From an uncultured Clostridia bacterium (GTDB taxonomy: Bacteria; Bacillota; Clostridia; Oscillospirales; Ruminococcaceae), in NCBI GenBank assembly GCA_937894185.1, contig CALCSA010000283.1:1-17451 (forward strand): a stretch of DNA of 17,451 bases, given 5' to 3'. Under the pieces are notes generated by a model that was not told the origin of the DNA, searched no databases, and saw only the letters and a program-made list of their open reading frames with translations. Positions 1-7,171 of the stretch are shown here, one piece after another; position 1 is the first letter of the stretch, and every line of letters begins with the position of its first letter. Made by a program: the position numbers and the translations under genes.

Positions 1-2089
1 GCGGCAGGTCATCGAAAAGCTGGGCTACAAACCCTTGGAGGCGGACCAGCCCCTGACCGACGAGGACACCGCCCGCAAGGAGGCAGAAATCAAAAGCATG
101 TGGAGCCGTTTTAAGATTGCGGCTATTTTTGCCGTGCCGCTTCTCTACATCGCCATGGCTCCCATGATTCCCGGTCTGCTGGGGGGCGGCTTGCCCGCCT
201 TCCTCCACCCCGACCACTACCCCCTCACCTTTGCTCTGGTGCAGCTCTGCCTCACCATCCCGGTGATTGTGGTGGGCAGAAGATTCTACACCGTGGGATT
301 CCGGGCGCTATTTCAGCGCAGCCCCAATATGGACTCCCTCATTGCGGTGGGAACCTCCGCCGCCGTTATTTACAGCATCACGTCCCTCGTCCGCATTGCG
401 GGGGGAGATCATCACGCTGCCCACGCCCTTTATTTTGAATCAGCGGGGGTCATCATCACCCTCATTTTGCTGGGCAAAGCTTTGGAGTCCAGAAGCCGGG
501 GCCGCACGGGGGAAGCCATTAAAAAGCTGATGGGCCTTGCCCCCAAAACCGCCACCGTCCTGAGAGGGGAGGAGGAAGTCAAGCTTCCCATCGACGAGGT
601 GGAGGTGGACGACGTGATTTTGGTGCGCCCGGGGGAGAAGATTCCCGTGGACGGTTTGGTGCTGGAAGGTCATACCGCCATTGATGAATCCATGCTCACC
701 GGCGAGAGCATCCCGGTGGAGAAAACCCAAGGGGACCGGGTGTACGCCGCTTCGGTCAACGCCAACGGAACCATTCGGTTTAAAGCCACCAAGGTGGGAA
801 GCGACACCGCTCTGGCCCAAATCATCAAACTGGTGGAGGACGCCCAAGGCTCCAAGGCTCCCATCGCCCAGCTGGCCGATGTGGTTTCCGGCTACTTTGT
901 CCCCATCGTCATCGTCATCGCCATTCTGGCGGGAGCCGCTTGGCTGATTGCCGGAGAGACCCTTCAGTTTGCCCTCACCATTTTTATCTCCGTTTTGGTC
1001 ATCGCCTGTCCCTGCGCGCTGGGTCTTGCCACCCCCACCGCCATTATGGTGGGAACGGGAAAGGGCGCGGAACACGGCATTCTCATTAAGAGCGGAACGG
1101 CTTTGGAGACTGCCCACAAGGCGCAGGTGGTGGTGCTGGATAAAACCGGAACTATCACCGAAGGCAAACCTCAGGTCACCGATGTCATCCCCGCCGAGAG
1201 AGCGCAGGCCCAGTCCCTTCTGCTGGCCACCGCCTCTGCCGAGCACGCCTCGGAGCATCCGCTGGGCCAGGCCATTGTGGCCCGGGCCCGGGAAGAAAAC
1301 CTTGCTCTCCTGAATGTGGAGCGGTTTGAAAATCTGCCCGGCCGGGGCATTGAGGCAGTCATCGGTGGGCAGACCTACCACATCGGTAACCACCGCCTGA
1401 TGAAGGAATGTCAGGTGGAACTGGGCGAGTTTGCCCAGCGGGCCGACACTTTGGCTGGCGAGGGAAAAACCCCCATGTTTGTTTCCAGCGATGATGGGAT
1501 TTTGGGAATCATTGCCGTAGCCGATGTGGTCAAAAAGAGCAGCGCCGCCGCCATTGCCGCTATGAAGGAAATGGGTCTGGAAGTGGTGATGCTCACCGGG
1601 GATAACCAAAAGACCGCCGCCGCCATCGGCCGGCTGGTAGGGGTGAACTTGGTGCTGGCGGAGGTGTTGCCTCAGGATAAGGCCGCCAAGGTCAAGGAGC
1701 TGCAGGAGCAGGGCAAAAAGGTAACCATGGTGGGAGACGGCATCAACGATGCCCCGGCTCTGGCTCAGGCCGACATCGGCATTGCCATCGGTTCCGGCAC
1801 CGACGTCGCCATGGAAAGCGCCGACATCGTCCTGATGCGCAGTGACCTTTCCGGCGTTCCGGCAGCGCTGCAGCTTTCCCGGGCCACCATTCGCATCATC
1901 AAGCAGAACCTGTTCTGGGCCTTTGGATACAACACCGTGGGAATTCCCGTGGCGGCAGGGCTGCTCCACCTCTTTGGGGGGCCGCTGCTCAATCCCATGA
2001 TTGCCGCCGCCGCTATGTCCTTAAGTTCGGTGTCGGTCCTCACCAACGCCCTGCGGCTCAAGGCGTGGAAGCCCCGGTCATCCATTTAA
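1..2089 (+). CDS. copA: Copper-translocating P1B-type ATPase, 5' end missing
   Basis: ATP-driven Cu+ exporter of the cytoplasmic membrane. The frame is open from the window edge (first full codon at 2), and its first residues (VIEKLGYKPLEAD) look like the end of an N-terminal heavy-metal-associated domain, so the true start lies upstream. The TTG at 35 is not a credible start. Visible motifs in order: actuator TGES (698-709), transmembrane CPC (1007-1015), phosphorylation motif DKTGT (from 1139), the SEHPLG histidine-proline motif (around 1256) and GDGIND (1733-1750). The YN pair in the next-to-last helix (1928-1933) and M-x-x-S-S in the last helix (2015-2029) are the family's Cu+ selectivity residues, which argues for copper over Zn/Cd. 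About 695 residues remain and the C-terminus is complete. No copper regulator or CopZ chaperone is visible; they could lie upstream of the window. Confidence 0.96.
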   Translation, partial: RQVIEKLGYKPLEADQPLTDEDTARKEAEIKSMWSRFKIAAIFAVPLLYIAMAPMIPGLLGGGLPAFLHPDHYPLTFALVQLCLTIPVIVVGRRFYTVGFRALFQRSPNMDSLIAVGTSAAVIYSITSLVRIAGGDHHAAHALYFESAGVIITLILLGKALESRSRGRTGEAIKKLMGLAPKTATVLRGEEEVKLPIDEVEVDDVILVRPGEKIPVDGLVLEGHTAIDESMLTGESIPVEKTQGDRVYAASVNANGTIRFKATKVGSDTALAQIIKLVEDAQGSKAPIAQLADVVSGYFVPIVIVIAILAGAAWLIAGETLQFALTIFISVLVIACPCALGLATPTAIMVGTGKGAEHGILIKSGTALETAHKAQVVVLDKTGTITEGKPQVTDVIPAERAQAQSLLLATASAEHASEHPLGQAIVARAREENLALLNVERFENLPGRGIEAVIGGQTYHIGNHRLMKECQVELGEFAQRADTLAGEGKTPMFVSSDDGILGIIAVADVVKKSSAAAIAAMKEMGLEVVMLTGDNQKTAAAIGRLVGVNLVLAEVLPQDKAAKVKELQEQGKKVTMVGDGINDAPALAQADIGIAIGSGTDVAMESADIVLMRSDLSGVPAALQLSRATIRIIKQNLFWAFGYNTVGIPVAAGLLHLFGGPLLNPMIAAAAMSLSSVSVLTNALRLKAWKPRSSI

Positions 2090-2107
2090 ACCATAGCCCC
2101 AAGACAA

Positions 2108-2143
2108 AACAGGCAGGCCGGATATTTATCCGGCCTGCCTGTT
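2108..2143. terminator. Bidirectional hairpin terminator between convergent genes
   Basis: A perfect 17-bp inverted repeat (2108-2124 with 2127-2143) has only two unpaired bases formally at its tip. It lies between copA (+) and the HD-GYP gene (-). The flank is T-rich when read on the minus strand (tttgtctt) and lacks a clear T tract on the plus strand. Confidence 0.8.
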
Positions 2144-2172
2144 GGCATTACTGTGGCAGTGTATGCATTGTC

Positions 2173-3320
2173 TTAGAGGGGGGAGGAAATCTGCTCCTCC
2201 TTCTGGTTACCGAAAAAAGCCTCTATCTCATCTTTTTCCTGCCGGGCGTAGCGGTCAATCTTTTCCTGCAGGGTGCCCTGCATCCGCACCAGCATTTCCA
2301 GCATTTTGGGGTTAAAGGCTCCGCATTCGCCGCTGAGGATCATGTGGATGGTTTCCTCGTGGGTGTAAGCCTTTTTGTATACCCGCTCGCTGGTCAAAGC
2401 GTCATAGACATCGGCCAGAGAAGTGGCCTGTGCCCAGATGGAAATCTCGTCCCCCTTCAGGCCGTCGGGGTATCCGCTGCCGTCCCAGCGCTCGTGGTGG
2501 TGGCGGCAGATGTCGTAGGAATACCGGTAGGATTGCTCATCCTGGATGTAGTTAAGGGTATCCAGAATCTCGCAACCCCGGATGGTGTGGGTCTTCATGA
2601 TTTCGAACTCTTCCTGAGTGAGAGGGCCGGGCTTGAGCAAGATGGCATCGGATATGAGGGTTTTGCCAATATCGTGGATAGCCGAGACGTTGGAGATGGT
2701 CGCGATTTGCTCATCGGTGAGGGGATAGAACTCCCGCAGCGCCTCCAGAAAGATCTTGGTGAGGGTGCGTACCCGCATGATGTGCTCTCCCGATTCCATG
2801 TAGCGGAATTCCACCGTAGTGGACAGGGCATCGATGACGAACTGGTTGGACTGGCGAATTCGACGAGCCTGCTGTTCCGGCATTGCTTTTTGTTTCTGTA
2901 GCTCCCGTTCCCGTTCCTGTCGGTGGGAGTAGAACTGCACCACGTTGTTGACTTTGCAGAAGACATATTTTGGGTTAAAGGGCTTGTTCAACAAATCGGA
3001 AACCCCCAGTGCATATCCCATCAAGGTTTTTTCATCGTCGTTTTCCCCGGTGATGAGCATGACGGGAATCGTCTGAATCAGCCCCAACCGGGTCATCTGC
3101 TCCAGCACTTCAAAGCCGTCCATCACCGGGATCACAAGGTCCAAAAAACAATAGCCAGCTCCTCCCGGTGCTTGAGAATCAGCTTCAGAGCGATCTGGCT
3201 GTTATCCGCTTCCAAAACATCATAGTCGTCTTCGAACAGATTTGCCTGTAGAATGCGGTTGAGCGGGACATCGTCCACAACAAGCAGTTTCTTCTTGTAA
3301 CAGCTCAACGGTACACACAT
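2173..3320 (-). CDS. HD-GYP domain response regulator, interrupted by a one-base frameshift
   Basis: Probable two-component output protein: an N-terminal receiver domain plus a C-terminal HD-GYP domain, the family that hydrolyses cyclic di-GMP. The first frame (3320 to 3132) encodes the start of the receiver (LLVVDDVPLNR, with the acidic pair) and stops after ELAIVFWTL. The second frame (3144 to 2173, 323 aa) resumes at LDLVIPVMDGFEVL, which carries the expected phosphoacceptor Asp. It continues through a charged, probably helical linker (SHRQERERELQKQK) into an intact HD-GYP domain: HDIGK, KTH, HHERWDGSGYP and DVYDAL. One extra T in the six-T run (plus-strand A run 3143-3148) would join the frames into about 382 aa. 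ATG at 3320 has GAAGAGGG directly before it, so TTG at 3308 is an alternative start. No partner histidine kinase is visible. It is either a recent mutation, a sequencing error or a slippage site. Confidence 0.85.
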
Positions 3321-3344
3321 CCCTCTTCAAAGGTCCGTATCATA

Positions 3345-3373
3345 ATTATAACATTATTGTGATAAAATTTCCA
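3345..3373 (-). promoter_or_regulatory. Promoter of the HD-GYP regulator gene
   Basis: Read on the minus strand: TGGAAA (-35, 3368-3373), a 17-bp spacer, then a perfect TATAAT (-10, 3345-3350), about 25 bp before the start codon. Upstream (about 3399-3420) is an imperfect AT-rich inverted repeat (AATAGG-AAAATTTT-CCCTATT) that could be an operator. Confidence 0.65.
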
Positions 3374-3451
3374 GAATTCTATAATAAAGTTTCCCAATAG
3401 GAAAATTTTCCCTATTCCGTCCATTACCGCCGAATGACAGAGGGCTTTTGC

Positions 3452-3497
3452 AAAAAAAAGAAGCCACCCGTGGCTCCCTTATGGAGCTGCGGGTGGC
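3452..3497 (-). terminator. Rho-independent terminator of the pdxK/ECF S-component operon
   Basis: On the minus strand, an 8-bp GC-rich outer stem (gccacccg/cgggtggc, 3463-3470 with 3490-3497) closes a smaller inner stem. It is followed by TTCTTTTTTTT. It lies directly downstream of the S-component stop codon. Confidence 0.88.
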
Positions 3498-3519
3498 GAT
3501 CAGGGGGGAAGCTCAATGG

Positions 3520-4098
3520 TCAGTGGATGTCGCGCAGTCCGTGGAGGTTGGCCTGCTCCAGTCCCTTGCGCAGAGCAAAGGAGAGGGGGACGGCAAATAC
3601 TACGGCGATGATGCCGTTAATAGTGGAGGTAACTGCCTTCTGCGCCAGAGAAAACAGTGCCGTTTGCACCTCAACCCGGTTGAAGAACAGGTTGGTTGCC
3701 AAGTCCTTGCCCAGATAGAGGATGATGTAGGTCAGCTGGCCCAGAATACCGGCAACGATGTTGCGCTTAAAGGATTTGGCCTCCATTCCCCGGCCCCAGG
3801 CAATGCTGCCGCACACAAAGGCCATTAAAAACTTAAAGACCAGAGTAAAGGGCGCACTGGAAACGTAAAGGGGATTGGTGAGGTCAAAAAACAGGGACCC
3901 TACCCCGGCGGCGATACCACCCGGTATGGGACCGAGAATCAGCCCGGCCAGCAAGCACATGATGTTCCCCATATGAATGCGGGGAGTGGTGCCTGCAATA
4001 GCGGGCAGGGGCACATAGAGGTAGTTGGAGGCAAACACAAGGGCCCCCACCACACCTACCATGGCCACAAAGGTGATGCTGCTCATCTTTTTGCGCAT
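3520..4098 (-). CDS. ECF transporter S component, probable vitamin B6 (pyridoxine-type) uptake
   Basis: A 192-residue integral membrane protein with about six hydrophobic segments, the size of energy-coupling-factor substrate-binding (S) components. Family hallmarks seen are an N-terminal FVAMVGVVGALVFA segment, the loop AIAGTTPRIHMGNIMCLLAG, and LILGPIPGGIAAGVGS. S components bind a vitamin and work with a shared EcfA/A'/T energising module, not encoded here. The ATG at 4098 is chosen because AGGAG (4108-4112) stands 9 nt upstream; the open frame runs on to a TTG at 4128 without an SD. It lies 90 bp downstream of the pyridoxal kinase gene on the same strand and shares its terminator. That context, rather than any binding residue, suggests pyridoxine/pyridoxal as substrate (PdxU-like). 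Thiamine-precursor or other vitamin specificity remains possible. Confidence 0.85.
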   Translation of the reverse strand: MRKKMSSITFVAMVGVVGALVFASNYLYVPLPAIAGTTPRIHMGNIMCLLAGLILGPIPGGIAAGVGSLFFDLTNPLYVSSAPFTLVFKFLMAFVCGSIAWGRGMEAKSFKRNIVAGILGQLTYIILYLGKDLATNLFFNRVEVQTALFSLAQKAVTSTINGIIAVVFAVPLSFALRKGLEQANLHGLRDIH

Positions 4099-4188
4099 AA
4101 AAATCAACTCCTGCTCGAAAATCTGCAATGCATTGTTGTTGTGGCTCCTCCCGCCAAAAACAGCAATGCATCTTGCTCTTTTCGGCAG

Positions 4189-5052
4189 CTACAGGGCTTG
4201 ATATCCGGTTAGAATCTGATCTCTGGTCAACCAGGGAAGAGAATGCTCCAGCAAGACGCCAAAGCGGGGATCGGTGCCGTATCCGTATGTAGTTTTGATG
4301 CACAGCTCTACAAAGGCGGTGGCACGGCTGATGGCAAGGGGAAGACTGTCCCCGGAAAGAAGGCCTCCGGTCAGCACGGCGGCAAACAGATCGCCGGTGC
4401 CGGGATAGGCAACGGGAACATACTGGCAGTCGGCCCGCCAGTAGGCGTTCCGGTCCCGGTCGTAGCCCACGTTGGTGATAATGCCGGACATCAGGTTGAC
4501 GCCGGTAATCACCACCTGCCCCGGCCCCAGCTCACCCAGCCGGGCCAGATAGCTTTTGGTCTGGGAAGTGGTGAGAGGCCCCTGAGGATAATCAATTCCC
4601 AGCAGGATGCTCACCTCGGTGAGGTTGGGGGTGATAATCCCCGCTTCCCGCACCAGTTCCAGCATCCGGCGGCGAATGTCCGCCGTGCAGGTGCGGTAGG
4701 GCTTTCCGTGATCCCCCATCACCGGGTCCACCACGTGGAGAGCCTTGGGATAAGCCTCCAAAAACTCCAGACAGTGATCAATCTGAGCTTCGTTGCTCAA
4801 AAACCCGCTGTAGACACAATCAAACTCCAAATTCAGGCGCCGATAGTGCCCCAGTGCTTCCGAAATATAATCGGTGAGGTCCCGCATTTCCACGTCGCCC
4901 ATTCCCCCGGTATGAGTGGAAAGAATGGCGGTGGGCACAGGGCAAACCTGCACTCCCATAGCGGAAAGAGCCGGCATAATCACCGACAGGGAACAGCGCC
5001 CAAATCCCGAAAGATCGTGAATTGCCGCCACGCGGCTGTGGCTTTTCTGCAT
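4189..5052 (-). CDS. pdxY: Pyridoxal/pyridoxamine kinase
   Basis: Cytoplasmic ATP-dependent kinase of the ribokinase superfamily that phosphorylates B6 vitamers in PLP salvage. About 287 aa, the normal family length. Seen: N-terminal AAIHDLSGFGRCSL, the substrate-site stretch VPTAILSTHTGG, VVDPVMGDHGK, ITPNLTEVSILLG, and the anion-hole/catalytic motif YPGTGDLFAAVLTG near the C-terminus. The start is ATG 5052, because AAGGAG (5061-5066) is 8 nt upstream; the frame extends 6 codons further without an SD. It is the first gene of a two-gene minus-strand operon with the ECF S component, which supports import followed by phosphorylation trapping of a B6 vitamer. The symbol pdxY versus pdxK cannot be decided by eye. 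The 5' region contains a GC-rich bulged hairpin (5087-5115) and an AT-rich stretch (5140-5200) that presumably holds the promoter. Confidence 0.92.
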   Translation of the reverse strand: MQKSHSRVAAIHDLSGFGRCSLSVIMPALSAMGVQVCPVPTAILSTHTGGMGDVEMRDLTDYISEALGHYRRLNLEFDCVYSGFLSNEAQIDHCLEFLEAYPKALHVVDPVMGDHGKPYRTCTADIRRRMLELVREAGIITPNLTEVSILLGIDYPQGPLTTSQTKSYLARLGELGPGQVVITGVNLMSGIITNVGYDRDRNAYWRADCQYVPVAYPGTGDLFAAVLTGGLLSGDSLPLAISRATAFVELCIKTTYGYGTDPRFGVLLEHSLPWLTRDQILTGYQAL

Positions 5053-5198
5053 GAAAATTACTCCTTGCATCTTCAGTATATGCCTACCGGGCCCCCGACT
5101 TCAACTCGGGCCCGGGGGACAAGACGACTTGCTAAATCTGTATCATGTACACAAATATAAATAGATAAAACTCGGATAAAATATTAATACTCCACAAC

Positions 5199-5219
5199 AA
5201 AAAAGAAGGCCCCTGCCTC
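5199..5219 (-). terminator. Probable terminator of the gtrA-like gene
   Basis: On the minus strand, a short GC-rich stem (aggc/gcct, 4-bp loop) is followed by TTCTTTTTT. It lies about 75 bp beyond the GtrA stop codon and before the AT-rich promoter region of the kinase gene. The stem is short, so this is tentative. The rest of 5053-5295 holds the kinase leader and promoter region only. Confidence 0.4.
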
Positions 5220-5295
5220 GGCGTTAGAGGATGTGGTCAGACTATACAATAAACCACGGGATAAACCCCTGAACAGCTGTGGAAATAGCAGAAAA

Positions 5296-5739
5296 TCAGG
5301 ACTCTTCGCCGACGTTCTTCGGAGCGGAGCGGAAGATCCAGAACTTGCTGAACAGGTAGTTGAGGATCACCACCAAAACGTTGGAGGCCAGCTTAATCAC
5401 CCCGGGATGAAAGCCCAGCACATCCACAAACAGGTAGACGATAACGAGGTCCAAAGCCAGCGAGAACAGCCGTGCTCCCAAAAAGGAGAGCACTTCCCGG
5501 CCCAGAGCGGCGGCTCCCCGGGCCTGAGAGCAGAACACCCAAGTGCGGTTGGTTCCGTAGGCAAACAACACCGAGGCAAACCAGGCGATCAGATTGGGAG
5601 CCACAGTGGAGCTGCCCGGCCAAAGGGCCAGCAGCGCCATAAAGGTGATATAGTTGACGGCGGTGGTCAACACGCCAAACACCAGATACAGCAGGATATC
5701 CCGATGCCTTTGGCAGAGCGCCCACACTTTTTCCCTCAA
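5296..5739 (-). CDS. GtrA family membrane protein
   Basis: A protein of 147 residues with four predicted transmembrane segments, the standard size and layout of the GtrA family, whose members are implicated in moving lipid-linked sugars across the cytoplasmic membrane for glycan or cell-wall modification. Family signatures: LLYLVFGVLTTAVNYITF in helix 1, the NRTWVF motif after helix 2, and the terminal SNVLVVILNYLFSKFWIF segment. TTG at 5739 is the preferred start because AAAGGAG is 8 nt upstream; the frame stays open to 5823 but that extension overlaps the SD. No glycosyltransferase gene is adjacent, so the sugar is unknown. The gene is preceded by an unusual structured leader with a terminator-like hairpin, described separately. 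Confidence 0.88.
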   Translation of the reverse strand: MREKVWALCQRHRDILLYLVFGVLTTAVNYITFMALLALWPGSSTVAPNLIAWFASVLFAYGTNRTWVFCSQARGAAALGREVLSFLGARLFSLALDLVIVYLFVDVLGFHPGVIKLASNVLVVILNYLFSKFWIFRSAPKNVGEES

Positions 5740-5778
5740 GGGACATTCTCCTTTCCTTAGAGTTGCGCTTGCGGCTGT

Positions 5779-5801
5779 AAAAAGCCCAGGTCTTGTTGGG
5801 C
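5779..5801 (-). terminator. Terminator-like hairpin in the gtrA leader
   Basis: Minus strand: gccca - 8-nt loop - tgggc followed by TTTTT (plus coordinates 5784-5801 with A tract 5779-5783). It stands about 40 nt before the gtrA start codon and is flanked by ggctg/cagcc, which can form a wrapping stem. A terminator here fits an attenuation or riboswitch-type leader. The stem is only 5 bp, so the call is moderate. Confidence 0.45.
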
Positions 5802-5815
5802 AGCCATGGGGTTGT

Positions 5816-5964
5816 ATCGTCAATCACGGTAAGCGTTTTAACGCGGCGTGTAACGCTCACCGGCACGCCGCAGGCGTAGGATTGACGATGAAATCCGGTT
5901 CAAGCCGTCCGCAGGGCAGCTGCGCGGCAATATCGCGGCTTGAAATTACAAAGTATTTTTCAAG
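5816..5964 (-). promoter_or_regulatory. Highly structured leader of the gtrA-like gene, candidate regulatory RNA
   Basis: Several perfect inverted repeats overlap here. (a) A 10-bp outer stem, 5816-5825 with 5880-5889. (b) Inside it, 5827-5837 pairs with 5852-5862 (one G-T) and 5843-5850 pairs with 5864-5871; these two cross, so they form a pseudoknot or are mutually exclusive. (c) 5899-5907 pairs with 5936-5944 (9 bp), while 5939-5945 can instead pair with 5958-5964 (7 bp), giving a three-strand switch. With the -10 box at 5972-5977 (minus strand), the whole region would be transcribed as gtrA 5' leader and is followed by the terminator-like hairpin at 5779-5801. I recognise no known riboswitch family. 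A DNA-level role such as a palindromic repeat element is the alternative. Confidence 0.5.
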
Positions 5965-5971
5965 TTAACCG

Positions 5972-6011
5972 ATTATAAGGGTATCATAACCACAAAGAGG
6001 TTGCGATACCC
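5972..6011 (-). promoter_or_regulatory. Putative gtrA promoter with inverted repeat over the -35 region
   Basis: Minus strand: perfect TATAAT at 5972-5977 but no recognisable -35 at 17 bp. Instead, 5979-5985 (gggtatc) and 6005-6011 (gataccc) form a perfect 7-bp inverted repeat with an inner aacc/ggtt pair, centred where the -35 box should be. This suggests an activator or repressor site. Inference only. Confidence 0.45.
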
Positions 6012-6058
6012 GGACAAGCCTGTTTTTCTTTTCCAGTATAACACAAACCAAGGCGGAG

Positions 6059-6130
6059 AAAAAGCCCCCGGCATTGTCAGAATCCGGGTTTTGCGCTATA
6101 CTGAAATCTGCCGCCGTCAGGGGCTTTTTT
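6059..6130 (+). terminator. Large inverted repeat with T run, terminator-like, enclosing a promoter
   Basis: Perfect 10-bp arms aaaaagcccc (6059-6068) and ggggcttttt (6120-6129), with six T's at the right end. They enclose two smaller pairs: cccgg/ccggg, and ctga/tcag at 6101-6104 with 6117-6120. On either strand the arms end in a T run, so an RNA crossing the region could terminate. The promoter at 6074-6102 lies within the loop, so RNA starting there cannot form this stem. Confidence 0.45.
6074..6102 (+). promoter_or_regulatory. Promoter of the BtuF/FecB-like lipoprotein gene
   Basis: TTGTCA (6074-6079), a 17-bp spacer and TATACT (6097-6102), each one base from consensus. The predicted RNA start near 6109 gives a leader of about 125 nt before the GTG start. 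Confidence 0.72.
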
Positions 6131-6170
6131 CCATGGAAAGCCATGGCAGCCCCGATGCTTTGGCGGCAGA
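6107..6170 (+). repeat. Three-tier nested hairpin at the 5' end of the lipoprotein mRNA
   Basis: Nested perfect inverted repeats: tctgccgcc/ggcggcaga (6107-6115 with 6162-6170), ggggct/agcccc (6120-6125 with 6148-6153) and ccatgg/ccatgg around an aaag tetraloop (6131-6146). It begins almost exactly at the predicted RNA start. The ggcggc arm could instead pair with gccgcc close to the SD (about 6208-6213), giving a possible alternative fold. No cobalamin-riboswitch consensus is present here. Confidence 0.55.
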
Positions 6171-6235
6171 AATACTCTAAGACTTAAACGGGCGGGCGAG
6201 AACGCACCGCCGCCGATGATAGGGAGGAAATGATT

Positions 6236-7150
6236 GTGAACTTAAAGAAGTGCCTGTCTGTAGTTCTTGGCCTGTTGCTGGCCTTGTCGGGATGCGGCCC
6301 GGCCGGATCAAAGGCCGGGGAGGACCACGCCAAAAAGCTGACCGATATGATTGGCCGGACGGTATCTGTTCAAACCCCAGTGGAGCGGGTGGTGGCTCTC
6401 ACCGCTGCCGATTGCGAGATCATCAGCGCTCTGGGCTGTGAGGGCTCTCTGGTAGGCAGGGGAGAATATTGCGATTATCCGGTGTCGGTGCTGGAGATTC
6501 CCTCGGTGCAAAGCGGCTACGAAACCAACATCGAGCAGATTATCGCCCTGAATCCCCAAGTGGTGGTGATGGGCTCCATGGCTCAGGGAGAGGAGCAGGC
6601 TCAGGCTTTGTCTCAGGCGGGGATTGCCACTGTCTTTACCGATGCCCAGAGCATCGAGGGGGTCTATCAGGCCATCACACTGCTGGGCAACGTGCTGGAC
6701 CGCCAAGAGCAGGCGCAGAAGCTGATTGAAGAAATGCAGGGAGCCTTTGATGAAATTGAGGAGAAGGTTGCCGGAAAAAATAAGGAGAGCACCGTCTACT
6801 TTGAGGTTTCCCCCTTGGAGTACGGCCTCTGGACTGCCGGGCAGGACACCTTTATGGAAGAGATTGCCGTCCTGCTGGGGCTTAGGAACACATTTTCTGA
6901 CCTAAAGGGCTGGGGAGAAATCTCGCAGGAACAGGTGATTGCCCGGAACCCCGACTACATTGTCACCGTCACCATGTATTTTGGGGAAGGTCCCCGCCCC
7001 GAGGAGGAGATTGCCGCCCGGGAGGGCTGGCAGAACATTCCGGCGGTGAAGCAGGGCAACATCATCCACGTAAGCTCCGACGAAATCACCCGCCCCGGGC
7101 CTCGTCTGGCAGAGGCGGCCACCCTGCTATACCGGCGCATCTACGAATAA
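6236..7150 (+). CDS. ABC transporter substrate-binding lipoprotein, BtuF/FecB type
   Basis: An extracytoplasmic lipoprotein of the periplasmic-binding type III fold (Peripla_BP_2) that captures cobalamin, haem or Fe-siderophore for an ABC importer. About 304 aa, one domain. A lipoprotein signal is clear: a short KK-containing N-region, a hydrophobic core and lipobox L-S-G-C (Cys about residue 20 from the GTG), followed by a charged linker. The domain begins KLTDMIGRTVSVQTPVERVV and ends with DEITRPGPRLAEAATLLYRRIY, which resembles BtuF proteins. GTG at 6236 is preferred because GGGAGG (6222-6227) is 8 nt upstream; ATG 6230 would be only 2 nt from it. No permease or ATPase gene is adjacent, so this is an orphan binding protein. 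The cobalamin riboswitch near 17.3 kb hints that B12 transport genes exist nearby, but a shared role is not shown. Confidence 0.88.
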   Translation: MNLKKCLSVVLGLLLALSGCGPAGSKAGEDHAKKLTDMIGRTVSVQTPVERVVALTAADCEIISALGCEGSLVGRGEYCDYPVSVLEIPSVQSGYETNIEQIIALNPQVVVMGSMAQGEEQAQALSQAGIATVFTDAQSIEGVYQAITLLGNVLDRQEQAQKLIEEMQGAFDEIEEKVAGKNKESTVYFEVSPLEYGLWTAGQDTFMEEIAVLLGLRNTFSDLKGWGEISQEQVIARNPDYIVTVTMYFGEGPRPEEEIAAREGWQNIPAVKQGNIIHVSSDEITRPGPRLAEAATLLYRRIYE

Positions 7151-7171
7151 TTTTCGCTGACGCAACAAGGC

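Noticed and set aside
35..37. TTG at 35 as the copA start
   Set aside because: The frame is open to the window edge and the preceding residues continue a metal-binding domain; the gene is truncated by the window.
440..1969. 509-aa open frame on the minus strand across copA
   Set aside because: It is a shadow of the intact copA frame in GC-rich DNA: no SD, no terminator, low-complexity Gly/His-rich product.
5393..5866. 157-aa frame starting at an ATG beside the gtrA SD (MSLEGKSV...)
   Set aside because: The GtrA signature motifs lie in the other frame, whose TTG start has the same SD at ideal spacing.
5816..5889. MITE-like element with 10-bp terminal inverted repeats
   Set aside because: No target-site duplication on the flanks and no second copy in the window; the crossing internal helices fit an RNA leader better.
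5816..5889. Integron attC-like site
   Set aside because: The required RYYYAAC and GTTRRRY core sequences are not present in the right arrangement.
6060..6235. Cobalamin riboswitch in front of the BtuF-like gene
   Set aside because: None of the conserved blocks seen at 17224-17388 occur here.
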